Below, piece after piece: positions 1 through 7,653 of a stretch of 61,009 nt of DNA. This DNA comes from Ignavibacteriota bacterium (lineage in GTDB: Bacteria > Bacteroidota > Ignavibacteria > Palsa-1295). Both the position numbers and the translations under genes were made by a program. Numbering within the stretch: position 1 is the stretch's first letter; every line of letters begins with the position of its first letter. The stretch spans positions 101,100 through 162,108 of the forward strand of contig PLYO01000036.1 in NCBI GenBank assembly GCA_003151825.1. The letters run 5' to 3'. The notes below the pieces were generated by a model. It was not told the DNA's origin and did not search any database. It worked only from the letters and a program-made list of their open reading frames with translations.

Positions 1-151
1 AAGTTGTCTTTTAGAAACTGCCAAAATTTACACAAAAACGATAGCTTTCACTGAGAACATGCTTAATTTCTCACGTTTTTTGTGCTGTTTTTTGGCTGAT
101 TTTGGCATTTTTTTGCAGGATTTTTAAGCGTCCAAAAGACAAAGCCTCTCC

Positions 152-592
152 TCAGATCGTAAACGCTCGAAGTCCCTCGCGCAATCGTTCGGGGATACGG
201 CGGGGGATGAGCGAAGTGCGTCCTACCGTCACCAGAACGCAATGCCCCGTCACCAGCACTTCGCCAATTTTGCCCTTCACCGATTGTTTCCGCGTTATTT
301 CGAAGTGTAGCTCGATGGAGCTGTTACCTAAGCGGGTGGCCCAGATTTCGGTGGTGAGCAGGTCGTCTAAGAAGGCTGGGGCTTTGAAATCGGAATGGAA
401 TTGCGCGCGGACGGGATAGACATCTAACTCCTCGAACGCGCCGGAATATGGCAGCCCCATGGCGCGGTATAGCTCGGTCTCGGCAATCTCGAAAAAACGG
501 ATGTAGCTGCCAAAATAAATGATGCCCGCATGATCGACATCCGACCATCGGACGCGCTCCTCGATAGCAAAGCGCTTTCCGTCACTTGGCAT
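152..592 (-). CDS. Acyl-CoA thioesterase, 4-hydroxybenzoyl-CoA thioesterase (YbgC/FadM) family
   Basis: A 146-residue hot-dog-fold thioesterase expected to hydrolyse acyl-CoA or hydroxybenzoyl-CoA type thioesters in the cytoplasm. The family signature is near the N-terminus: WSDVDHAGIIYFG (about residues 16-28), where the second Asp is the usual catalytic residue. It is followed by the long helix FFEIAETELYRAMG typical of the fold. Length is normal for the family (130-150 residues). The ATG at 592 fits, since only a few residues precede the first beta strand. The gene stands alone: the next minus-strand gene upstream is clpS, more than 600 bp away, and two minus-strand terminator hairpins lie between them, so it probably has its own promoter. 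Family assignment is secure; the substrate cannot be told. Confidence 0.88.
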   Translation of the reverse strand: MPSDGKRFAIEERVRWSDVDHAGIIYFGSYIRFFEIAETELYRAMGLPYSGAFEELDVYPVRAQFHSDFKAPAFLDDLLTTEIWATRLGNSSIELHFEITRKQSVKGKIGEVLVTGHCVLVTVGRTSLIPRRIPERLREGLRAFTI

Positions 593-634
593 TGTGATGA
601 TGAAAAAAGTAAGTTAGGGGATCGGACATCCGGG

Positions 635-669
635 AAAAAAAAACCCCGGGTGGTGAGAGTTACCCGAGG
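635..669 (-). terminator. Intrinsic terminator (minus strand), distal of two
   Basis: The arms at 644-651 (CCCCGGGT) and 662-669 (ACCCGAGG) pair with one mismatch. On the minus strand they are followed by an uninterrupted run of nine T (complement of 635-643). It would end a transcript coming from the clpS side before the thioesterase gene. Confidence 0.75.
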
Positions 670-693
670 TCTGATTGAGTTGTGTTGTGTCTT

Positions 694-726
694 CAAAAAG
701 CCGGAGGTTGTCCCTAGACCCCGGCT
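694..726 (-). terminator. Intrinsic terminator (minus strand), proximal of two
   Basis: Minus-strand arms AGCCGGGG (726-719) and CCTCCGGCT (707-699) pair over eight positions with one G-U. A T-run at 698-694 follows. It lies 25-30 nt before the second terminator, so the pair forms a tandem terminator behind an unidentified transcript. Confidence 0.7.
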
Positions 727-1111
727 AACTCTTATGCTATGAAGCTTCTCTTCTGCTTTCTAAAACCATTTACGCCTCATTTTCGTGCGTGTTACACGTT
801 TTCATCGAATTTTCTAAAATTTCCTGATTTTCTTTTGGAACCGTTCAATTTTAGAGACGCATGATGAGTCACCATGCAATTACCGGGCCATCTACACCCG
901 TTCCGCTCTCCATTGGGTACCCTATAATGGATTTCGAACGTAGGTATAACACTGGAATTGGAAAAGTGTTTCAGCCTAAAGCCGTTTTTTTACAGTATTA
1001 CGCAGAATTAATATTCTTAGGCCAAACGGGTCATCGGAAACCCTTCAACGGGCTCGATTCAATTCCCTTTAAAGAATCACACATTCACAAAAACATAACA
1101 TTTTAACCCGG

Positions 1112-1178
1112 GTGGAGCAGGCGTCTCGCCTGCTGTTGGACAGCTGCCCCCGGCAGCCGTCCCCGGCTGTCCCGGCCC
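1112..1178. repeat. REP-like cluster of GC-rich hairpins
   Basis: Short palindromes sit side by side: GCAGGCG-tct-CGCCTGC, then paired blocks built on CAGCTGCC/GGCAGC and CAGCCG/CGGCTG. This is the look of a dispersed intergenic REP-type element. It lies just past the clpS stop and could also act in 3' end formation, but no T-run follows. Confidence 0.6.
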
Positions 1179-1215
1179 CTGTAAAAACCGCCGCAAAGTA
1201 ACCCAGGCTACTCAC

Positions 1216-1551
1216 TCAGGTCAGGACTTGGGTATGAAGCGCAATTTCTTCGAGGACGGAGCTAACATTCAGGCAATCGAGCATTTCGCCTTCGAAGATA
1301 AACGCTTTGCCTCGTGCGTGGACTTCCCACGCGGCGGAAGCCGCCTCGCGTCGCCCGCAGCTGAGGGCTTTGCGGACTTGACCGATCACTTCATCGAAGG
1401 TATGAACGTTATCGTTATAGAGCAGAACGCGCGTGCAAAGTTCTTCGAGCACATCGCTGGATTCGGCGAAGCCGGGTCCCGGCATTGCGCGAATGTTCCA
1501 AAATCGTGGTGGCCAGAGATCGGCCGCGAGATCGTTTATCATAAGATTCAA
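1216..1551 (-). CDS. clpS: ClpS, adaptor protein for the ClpAP/ClpCP protease
   Basis: A 111-residue ClpS-family protein that delivers N-degron substrates to the Clp AAA+ unfoldase. The diagnostic core is present: VLLYNDNVHTFDEVI (about residues 43-57), then a helix with the AWEVHARGKAFIFEGE segment, and the C-terminal strand-helix ending EEIALHTQVLT. The Asn-Asp and His of LYNDNVHTF belong to the family's N-end residue binding pocket. The N-terminal 40 residues are variable, as usual. The NifU-C gene lies 50 bp upstream and the mrp gene beyond that, so the three could be co-transcribed. Length and motifs fit well. Confidence 0.9.
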   Translation of the reverse strand: MNLMINDLAADLWPPRFWNIRAMPGPGFAESSDVLEELCTRVLLYNDNVHTFDEVIGQVRKALSCGRREAASAAWEVHARGKAFIFEGEMLDCLNVSSVLEEIALHTQVLT

Positions 1552-1601
1552 TAACGAAAATTTAAGGTATTATGTAAACACGCGAACGAGCGAAAAAGCT
1601 C

Positions 1602-1943
1602 TCATACTAAAACACGTAGAATGGAAGGATTGTCACTTTCGAACCGCTCCTCCATTTTCGGATTGGATACGGCCTCCACACGGCGAAGTTCCGGCGCTTC
1701 GTGCAAGATCGCGCGTTCGATTCCGGCCCGAAGCGTCATCGAAGCCAGCGAACACGTTCGGCACGCGCCAACGAGGCATACTTCCGCAACACGCGCATCG
1801 TAATCGATGCGAACGAGTTCCACGCTGCCCCCATCGACGAGGAGGTATGGCTTGACATGCTCTAATGCCCGGCGGACGCGGTGTTCGATGTCGCCGGAGG
1901 CGTTATCGTGGCCATTGCTCGTGATATTATCTATTTCCAACAT
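1602..1943 (-). CDS. NifU C-terminal domain protein (Nfu-type Fe-S scaffold/carrier)
   Basis: A 113-residue single-domain Nfu protein. The conserved block is seen in order: an N-terminal helix (EHRVRRALEHVKPYLLVDGGSV), strands, then the CRTC motif (CxxC, about residues 81-84) that binds a bridging 4Fe-4S cluster in a dimer, and the C-terminal helix LRAGIERAILHEAPELRRVEAV. It probably passes Fe-S clusters to apo-enzymes. It lies just downstream of mrp/apbC, another Fe-S carrier family, which supports the role. The two genes are separated by the 1956-2113 palindromic repeat. A suffix such as nfuA would be a guess because the domain layout is minimal. Confidence 0.88.
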   Translation of the reverse strand: MLEIDNITSNGHDNASGDIEHRVRRALEHVKPYLLVDGGSVELVRIDYDARVAEVCLVGACRTCSLASMTLRAGIERAILHEAPELRRVEAVSNPKMEERFESDNPSILRVLV

Positions 1944-1955
1944 CCTCTTTTATTT

Positions 1956-2113
1956 GTCATTGCGAGGAGAATCGAACGACCGGAGGCGCATCGCCGACGA
2001 TGCTTGTTCGATCCGACGAAGCAATCTTTTCACTTCACATAGGGATTGCTTCCCTCGATTCCTCGGAACCGGAATTACTCCGCTGACGCTTCGTAATTCC
2101 TTCTCGCAATGAC
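1956..2113. repeat. Dispersed element with inverted ends GTCATTGCGAG
   Basis: An about 158-bp non-coding element between mrp and the nfu gene. It opens with GTCATTGCGAGGAG and closes with CTTCTCGCAATGAC, giving an 11-bp perfect terminal inverted repeat. Internal text such as CGAAGCAATC is of the kind found in widely dispersed MITE/REP-like elements of environmental bacterial genomes. It carries no gene. Other copies would have to be sought outside this window; the 29221-29375 and 34691-34750 elements are built on the same plan with different ends. Confidence 0.65.
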
Positions 2114-2134
2114 ATGAAATAATTTGAGTAAGTA

Positions 2135-3259
2135 TTAAATTTCTATTTGTACCGGCGCGTGGTTCGGCGCGAAGGCGAGGATCGAAACTTGCCGCGCCAT
2201 CTCGCAGGCGATATGCTCGAACGCTTTCCCGGCCGGCGAATCGGGAGCGGTCGCGACGATAGGATGTCCGGCGTCGCCGCCCTCGCGAACAGCAGTGACG
2301 AGGGGAAGCTCGCCGAGAAATGGCACCTCGAAATTTCTGGCAGCCTTTTCCCCGCCGCCGTGGGAAAAGATTTCTTCTCGCTCGCCGCAATGCGAACAGA
2401 TAAAGTAACTCATGTTCTCGACAATGCCAATCACCGGCACATGAACTTTCTCGAACATGCGAATGCCTTTTCGCGCATCCGCCAGTGCCACATCCTGCGG
2501 CGTGGTAACGATCACCGCGCCGGTAAGTGCAATGGACTGCACCAGCGTAAGCTGAATATCTCCGGTGCCGGGAGGAAGATCGAATAAAAGGTAATCGAGG
2601 TCGCCCCAATCGACATCCGTCATAAACTGCTTGAGCGCGCCGGAAGCCATCGGCCCGCGCCAAACGACGGCCGTATCGGGATCGACCAAAAAGCCAATCG
2701 ACATAATTTTTACCCCCTCGGCTTCGAGCGGAACCATCTTTACTTTATCGGGCGTGACCTGCCGCGCCATCGGCTTCGCGTGTTCGAGTCCGAACATGAT
2801 GGGAATGCTGGGGCCATAAATATCGGCATCGAGCAGGCCGACTTTCGCGCCATCGCGCGCAAGCTGTACCGCAAGGTTCGCCGCAACGGTGGATTTCCCC
2901 ACTCCCCCTTTGCCGGACGCGATGGCAATCGTGTTCTTGACCCCTTCTAACATTTCGCCGGCTCCCTGCTTTCGGGTTCCCTGAGGGACGCGAGAGGTCA
3001 TTTTCACCTCTACATTTCCCGTGCCAGCAATGCGCTCGACGGCAGATTTCGCGGCATTCTGAAGTTCATCGCGAACAGGGCAGGAGGGGGTGGTTAATTC
3101 AAACGTGAAACTAACGTTTTCGCCGCTGACGGTCACATCGCGGACCATCCCAAGGCTCACGATGTCCTTATGAAGATCGGGATCGAGCACTGTGCGAAGC
3201 GCGTCGAGTACGTCGGATTCAGTGATGATGGAAGAGGATGATTTTGAAAAGAGGCCCAT
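2135..3259 (-). CDS. mrp: Mrp/ApbC family P-loop ATPase, Fe-S cluster carrier
   Basis: A 374-residue cytoplasmic protein of the Mrp/NBP35 family that binds and transfers 4Fe-4S clusters using ATP. Order of parts: an N-terminal MIP18 (DUF59) domain (about 10-90, with LDPDLHKDIVSLGMV and TPSCPVRDEL), a linker, then the deviant Walker A SGKGGVGKST (about 115-124), the Walker-B-like region DYLLFDLPPGTGD, and a CxxC pair in YFICSHCGE, which in this family bridges the cluster across the dimer. Length is standard. The ATG at 3259 precedes the MIP18 domain by a few residues. Downstream lies the Nfu gene, so the two Fe-S proteins probably work together. Confidence 0.93.
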   Translation of the reverse strand: MGLFSKSSSSIITESDVLDALRTVLDPDLHKDIVSLGMVRDVTVSGENVSFTFELTTPSCPVRDELQNAAKSAVERIAGTGNVEVKMTSRVPQGTRKQGAGEMLEGVKNTIAIASGKGGVGKSTVAANLAVQLARDGAKVGLLDADIYGPSIPIMFGLEHAKPMARQVTPDKVKMVPLEAEGVKIMSIGFLVDPDTAVVWRGPMASGALKQFMTDVDWGDLDYLLFDLPPGTGDIQLTLVQSIALTGAVIVTTPQDVALADARKGIRMFEKVHVPVIGIVENMSYFICSHCGEREEIFSHGGGEKAARNFEVPFLGELPLVTAVREGGDAGHPIVATAPDSPAGKAFEHIACEMARQVSILAFAPNHAPVQIEI

Positions 3260-3327
3260 GAAATTATGTGGCGCGAAAACGGGGTCTCAGTAATATAAGT
3301 TCGAGCGGGACTCGGGCTAAACCCAGC

Positions 3328-4878
3328 CTATCTCCTCGCATAAATCGAGTGAATATCGAGAAGAGTATCGAGGATGTAATATCGCTGAATAAAATCCTTA
3401 ATCTCCGGCGTAAGGGCAATAGAAGCATTGAACAACGTGCTTACCGTCTCCCCGTGATCGCGACTGATAACGATGTACCTCGGAGATGTTTGCTGAAGTG
3501 ACTGTAGAAACTCGGTCCTCCACTCCCGTTGGTAGTCCGTTATCTCTCCGGATGCGCTGGGAAACAGAAAAGTCCATTCACCTTGGAACCGGTTTGATTT
3601 TCGCCGAGCCGTGCGCCAGGAAATCCCAGGATCCCCGATGACTTCAATAAATTCATTAGGATCCGTGTGACGGGTCAGGTAGGAAGCGATTGTGTCATTC
3701 TCTTGCGCGAGTCGAAACGCATCCGGAAAATACTGATAAGCGGCCTCTATTGAAAACCCGCCCTCGACAAAGGAGCGAACGAGGCCCCAGGGATAAAGGA
3801 CAGACGCGATCATGATAAGGACTGCCGCAATCGCCGTGGGTCGCCACCGCCCAAGATTTCGCGTTAGGTCCAATATCATTTTCGTCAGCACCGGAATGAA
3901 GCCGAGATAGAATGGCGTGAAATGAACGGCCGAAAGCGCTTGCTGCGAAAACATCCCAAATAACAACGTCCCGAAAAAGAGAAGAAGAAACGATCGTTCG
4001 CGATGGGATGCCACGACGCATGGTATCCCCCGCGCCCGACCAATGGCATACACCGTGACCCAAACGGCGCCTAAAATGAATATCATGAGTATGCGAAGCT
4101 GCAGCAGGTCGTGAAGATACCATGAGAATCGTCCCGCAGTGGGAGGAAAATGATTATAAATATCTGCATTGTATCGAATGGCGGAAAAATAGGCTTGGCT
4201 AAGTCCGTCGGGCGTGAGTGCGAAGGGAAGGAGCATGAGTAGGACGGGCAACAAGAACCCCGCGAGGACCGAAATCCCTGCGCGAAGATTTGTTATTCGA
4301 TATAAGGTGAGAATGGGAACGGCAAGAAGCAACACAAAGGTCGGCCTGATACAGGTCGCGATTCCCACCATGGCCCCACCGGCCTCGATAAGCCAATAGT
4401 TCGAACGGGAATCGTTTTTTCGAGCTGCCTTAACGAAATAGAAACACGCTAGTAGAATAGGAAGCAGCGCGAAATTATCTCGCATTCCCATACAGTTCAT
4501 CCTTCCATAAGCATAAAACAGAGAGAAGATCGTGGTTCCGAGGAGCGACTCCCTCTCCGATAACCATAATCGGCATGTCCGATAGAGTGCCAGCAGCGTG
4601 ATGAATATTGCCACGTACTCGACGAACCGAAACGCCAGCATCGAATTGCCAACGAAATAAATTGCTGCCGAATAGACGATCCCAACAGCAGGAAAATCAT
4701 TGTCCCAGGCAGCAACGTACGGCAGCCCGCCATAACGAACGAACACGGTGCCGATCCATTGCCAGATATCGTTATCCGCATTGAAGGGATAGAGCAAGAT
4801 AACGGGCAGGATAAGGACGGCGATGACCGCGAAACATACTACAAGCCACTTTTTCTGAGTCACGATAGGGTGTTTCAT
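3328..4878 (-). CDS. Polytopic membrane protein, GT-C (ArnT/PMT-like) glycosyltransferase
   Basis: A 516-residue integral membrane protein with about ten hydrophobic helices, then a soluble C-terminal part (about 400-516). The layout is that of GT-C glycosyltransferases using lipid-phosphate sugar donors: a first periplasmic loop rich in acidic and aromatic residues after TM1 (LYPFNADNDIWQWIG) and many Arg/Tyr-rich loops. I chose the ATG at 4878, which overlaps the upstream gene's TGA as ATGA. A longer reading from 4911 adds 11 unconvincing residues. It is translationally coupled to a second protein of the same type, so the two may modify the same envelope glycan or lipoprotein. The substrate is unknown. 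Confidence 0.72.
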   Translation of the reverse strand: MKHPIVTQKKWLVVCFAVIAVLILPVILLYPFNADNDIWQWIGTVFVRYGGLPYVAAWDNDFPAVGIVYSAAIYFVGNSMLAFRFVEYVAIFITLLALYRTCRLWLSERESLLGTTIFSLFYAYGRMNCMGMRDNFALLPILLACFYFVKAARKNDSRSNYWLIEAGGAMVGIATCIRPTFVLLLAVPILTLYRITNLRAGISVLAGFLLPVLLMLLPFALTPDGLSQAYFSAIRYNADIYNHFPPTAGRFSWYLHDLLQLRILMIFILGAVWVTVYAIGRARGIPCVVASHRERSFLLLFFGTLLFGMFSQQALSAVHFTPFYLGFIPVLTKMILDLTRNLGRWRPTAIAAVLIMIASVLYPWGLVRSFVEGGFSIEAAYQYFPDAFRLAQENDTIASYLTRHTDPNEFIEVIGDPGISWRTARRKSNRFQGEWTFLFPSASGEITDYQREWRTEFLQSLQQTSPRYIVISRDHGETVSTLFNASIALTPEIKDFIQRYYILDTLLDIHSIYARR

Positions 4879-6401
4879 TGGTGAAGCCGGTAAAGGATAA
4901 AATTCCCGCAAAGCGTGTCCCTCATCCGATAGTTGTTTGAAAGGAGATTACGAATTCCATCAAAAAGGGTGTCCTCTTGAAGGAGCGATTCGCTTGTCTC
5001 CGGTTTTCCTCGGAATGCCGTGCTATCGAACCGCTCGATTGCGATGATCGCCGGTTTTTGCCACGCAAGCGTGTCTACCATGGAAAGAATATCGTTATTT
5101 GAAATAACCCCGCTCGTAAACAGCAGCGAATAGACATATCGTGTTGCAGGCAACCGGTTTGCGCGCCAATAGGCTCCCGGTTCTTCGCCAAAAATAAATA
5201 CCCTATCCTGCGGAACCGAATGAGCATCGAGATACCGTGCAAGCAAACCCGTGCATGGAGGATAATAGAGGCTCTTCGGCGAACCAAGTGAAGCAAGATA
5301 GCCCGGATGATCGTGAATGGATTCGATTGCGTCCGAAATATAATGGATGCGCCGCCGTGCGCTGGGGGTAATAAAAAGGGTGGCAAGAGCAATAACGATG
5401 GCGCCGGCCACCGCAAGGCTTCTGGAATAAGCATGAACGATCCCATAGAGATAAGCAGCAGATAGGGCGCACAGCCATACTAACCCCGGCAGAATCACAA
5501 CATACTGATAACCCCACCCCTTGTTTTGAATGATGACCGCCGCAATTCCTGCCCCAAGCAGCAGCAATGGCGATACCGTTGCGCGGAGAAATAATCGGTC
5601 GCGACGAACAATTGCAAATGCGATTGCAACGATTGCAAAAATCGCCCAAATATCTACATACGTCCACTCCGTCCGTAATAGATCGGAAAAATGGAGGCTC
5701 GAAACTTCATTTGGATGATGAAGAAACACGCTCCACGTAATGCGGAAATATTCATTCAGGCTACCCTGCAACGCCAGCATTCCGATCTGAAGCATACTCC
5801 ATGCAAAAAATCCTGTAACTAAAAGAAGGAGCGAGCGCCACCGTGGGTGCGCGTTGTAAATCCAAACTTCCACCGCGATGGCGATGAGGAAGACGGCATT
5901 CGTCGTCTTGAAAAAAGCCGCGACGCCAATCGACGCACCAGCCGCAACAAGTGCGAGTGCATAGTTACGCTTCTTCTGGAATGGCTGCGCAAGAAGCGAC
6001 GCGCCGATTAAAAAGCAAAGCGAATACGATTCCGTTTGCGCCGTGTCCGCAAGACCGAGCGAGAGCAGCGTGAGCACAAGCAGGATCGAAGCTAATGGGG
6101 CAACCCATTCTCGTCCATGGCCGGCAAGCAGCGGGGATTGACGCTCGGTCGCGGCGAAAATTGCGGCGCAGGCAAAAAGTGCGAATACGTAATCCGAAAT
6201 CCGTACCGCAAAATCATGCTGGCCGAATATCCATTCAAAGAGCGCGTAAATATAAAAAATATTCGGCGGCTTCACATCCCACGCATCGACGTAAAGCTTC
6301 TTGCCTTTAAGCATCAGCGAGCCGATTTCGGCAAAGATATTCTGGTCCAGCCCAAGCGTCCAAAAAAGCGAGGGCAGATAGAGCGTGGCTGAAAGCGCCA
6401 T
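4875..6401 (-). CDS. Polytopic membrane protein, GT-C-like glycosyltransferase
   Basis: A 508-residue membrane protein with about nine to ten transmembrane helices and a C-terminal soluble domain. After TM1 comes LGLDQNIFAEIG, the place where GT-C enzymes carry the D-E/D-D catalytic motif; here it reads D-Q. The following GKKLYVDAWDVKPPNIFYIY is a typical loop of ArnT/PMT-like proteins. The ATG at 6401 lies inside what looks like TM1. In-frame text upstream (SLSRRFWIA) would complete a better first helix but has no ATG, GTG or TTG before a stop, so the N-terminus is uncertain. It overlaps the next GT-C gene by 4 nt. Confidence 0.7.
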   Translation of the reverse strand: MALSATLYLPSLFWTLGLDQNIFAEIGSLMLKGKKLYVDAWDVKPPNIFYIYALFEWIFGQHDFAVRISDYVFALFACAAIFAATERQSPLLAGHGREWVAPLASILLVLTLLSLGLADTAQTESYSLCFLIGASLLAQPFQKKRNYALALVAAGASIGVAAFFKTTNAVFLIAIAVEVWIYNAHPRWRSLLLLVTGFFAWSMLQIGMLALQGSLNEYFRITWSVFLHHPNEVSSLHFSDLLRTEWTYVDIWAIFAIVAIAFAIVRRDRLFLRATVSPLLLLGAGIAAVIIQNKGWGYQYVVILPGLVWLCALSAAYLYGIVHAYSRSLAVAGAIVIALATLFITPSARRRIHYISDAIESIHDHPGYLASLGSPKSLYYPPCTGLLARYLDAHSVPQDRVFIFGEEPGAYWRANRLPATRYVYSLLFTSGVISNNDILSMVDTLAWQKPAIIAIERFDSTAFRGKPETSESLLQEDTLFDGIRNLLSNNYRMRDTLCGNFILYRLHQ

Positions 6402-6429
6402 CGCGATCCAGAACCGGCGGGATAGTGAC

Positions 6430-6460
6430 GAATGATGAATGATGCATGATGAATGATGAA
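6430..6460. repeat. ATGATGA-rich short tandem repeat
   Basis: A run of AATGATG/CATGATG units between the divergent GT-C and rsgA genes. A related (TCATCAT)-type run occurs at 20390-20409 in front of asd. It is low-complexity and may come from slippage. It does not code for anything I can recognise. Confidence 0.6.
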
Positions 6461-6690
6461 GCCGCGAAATTGGTTGCTATTATTTTCCATCGAAGGTTAT
6501 CGCCCGCCAAAAGACATCACCCCAAGACGAAAGCTCGCTTCAGCGCGAGCAAATTCGCGGCGCGCATGAGGATCGGGATCGCGCGCGCCGTAAGCTGACC
6601 AAAAAGCGCGAGCGCGTCGGAGTTGCACCCTCGGAAACAAAGAGTATCGAGCCTGTTGCGCGCGTCATCACAACCGAGGGATCGTCATTC

Positions 6691-7653
6691 GTGCTGCGGC
6701 TTGCGGATGGAAGCACGGTTCGCGCCAAGACCTACAAAGGCACTCGCAGCGCTAACCCGAGTTCCACATTGGTCGCGGTAGGCGATGAAGTGCGTTTGGC
6801 AAACCCCCTCCTCCTGAAAGAAGAAGCTGAGAGCCGAAGCAGAAATGCGCGAGGTTATCTGATCGAAGAAGTTCTTCCACGCCGCACCAAACTTTCGCGC
6901 AAAGCAGCGGGGCGGCGAGATGCATTCGAACAAGTTATTGTCGCGAATGTCGATCTGCTCATGATTGTCGCAAGTGTCGTCGAGCCAAAGCTGCGCTCCG
7001 GTATCATCGACCGTTATATCGTTGCCGGCATCGAGGGCGGTCTGGAAATCGTAATTGCCATCAACAAAATCGATCTCGTATCCGAAACAGAAATGGACGA
7101 AGCCTTGTATTTCCGCGACCTTTATAGGGAAATTGGCTATCCCCTTTATCTTATTTCTGCCGCGCTGAGTTCGGGCATCGAACAATTAAAAGAGGAAATC
7201 GCCGGAAAGACGAGTGTCTTTGCCGGTCACTCCGGCGTAGGAAAAAGCTCGATCGTCAATGCCATTCTCGGACGTGAAGCGGCGCTGACGGGCGTGCTAC
7301 AAAAGAAATTCCGGCGCGGCGCGCATACGACAGCGGCAAGCACACTAATCGAAGTCCCCCTCCTTTTCAAGGAGGGGGCAGGGGGTGGTCTAACATTCAT
7401 CGCCGATACACCCGGCGTGCGCGAGTTTTCGAACTTCGAGCTTCGCTCCGCCGATCTGAAATATGCCTTTGTCGAATTCCAAAAATTTCAGGAGCGATGC
7501 GCCATTACGAATTGTTCTCATCTCCACGAGCCGGGCTGCGCAGTCCGGCAAGCCGTCGAGGACGATACGATTTCCGTCGATCGTTACTCGAGTTACCAAA
7601 AACTATTCGAAGAATCAAAACAATCGGAATTAAAACGCATTCGAAACCAATGA
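6691..7653 (+). CDS. rsgA: RsgA, circularly permuted ribosome small-subunit GTPase
   Basis: A 30S-biogenesis GTPase, at least 320 residues. The G motifs are in the permuted order of the family: NKID (G4, in VIAINKIDLV), then Walker A GHSGVGKSS (G1), HTTAAS (G2), DTPG (G3), then the zinc site CAITNCSHLHEPGC. An N-terminal OB fold is present. The only usual start codon in frame is GTG at 6691, but the frame is open upstream to 6460, and text there (RRKLTKKRERVG, then VARVITTEGSSFVLRL) looks like the basic tail and first OB strand of RsgA. The true start may therefore be upstream at a non-standard codon. Residues about 222-233 (VPLLFKEGAGGG) come from a 33-bp palindromic element between G2 and G3. 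The stop overlaps the next ATG (ATGA). Confidence 0.92.
   Translation: MLRLADGSTVRAKTYKGTRSANPSSTLVAVGDEVRLANPLLLKEEAESRSRNARGYLIEEVLPRRTKLSRKAAGRRDAFEQVIVANVDLLMIVASVVEPKLRSGIIDRYIVAGIEGGLEIVIAINKIDLVSETEMDEALYFRDLYREIGYPLYLISAALSSGIEQLKEEIAGKTSVFAGHSGVGKSSIVNAILGREAALTGVLQKKFRRGAHTTAASTLIEVPLLFKEGAGGGLTFIADTPGVREFSNFELRSADLKYAFVEFQKFQERCAITNCSHLHEPGCAVRQAVEDDTISVDRYSSYQKLFEESKQSELKRIRNQ
7356..7388 (+). repeat. 33-bp palindromic element inside rsgA
   Basis: Arms CCCCCTCCTT (7356-7365) and AAGGAGGGGG (7369-7378) around a 3-nt loop, followed by the tail CAGGGGGTGG. The unit is exactly 11 codons and is translated in the rsgA frame. It is the same unit as at 7690-7722, and a variant lies at 9019-9051 on the opposite strand. 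Confidence 0.85.

Larger units (their letters stand above)
593..1215. other. Long intergenic region with two terminators and a REP cluster; no convincing protein gene
   Basis: Between the thioesterase start and the clpS stop I see no protein-coding gene with recognisable sequence. It holds two minus-strand intrinsic terminator hairpins (644-669 and 699-726) and a group of GC-rich hairpins (1112-1178). The stretch from about 727 to 1110 is AT-richer and unexplained. Since two terminators on one strand follow it, a small minus-strand RNA between about 700 and 1100 is possible. I could not match it to tmRNA, RNase P, SRP or 6S RNA by eye. Confidence 0.5.

Noticed and set aside
1040..1090. tRNA- or tmRNA-like T-arm (GGGCTCGATTCAATTCCC)
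   Set aside because: The stem does not pair around a proper seven-base loop and no acceptor or anticodon arm is found.
1950..2663. 237-codon minus-strand frame overlapping mrp
   Set aside because: It is an out-of-frame reading of mrp joined to the 1956-2113 repeat, Arg-rich and without recognisable domains, while mrp is complete in its own frame.
6307..6510. 67-codon minus-strand frame at the GT-C N-terminus, as evidence of a frameshifted N-terminus
   Set aside because: It has no membrane-helix character and overlaps the GT-C gene in another frame. The in-frame upstream text of the GT-C gene fits TM1 better.
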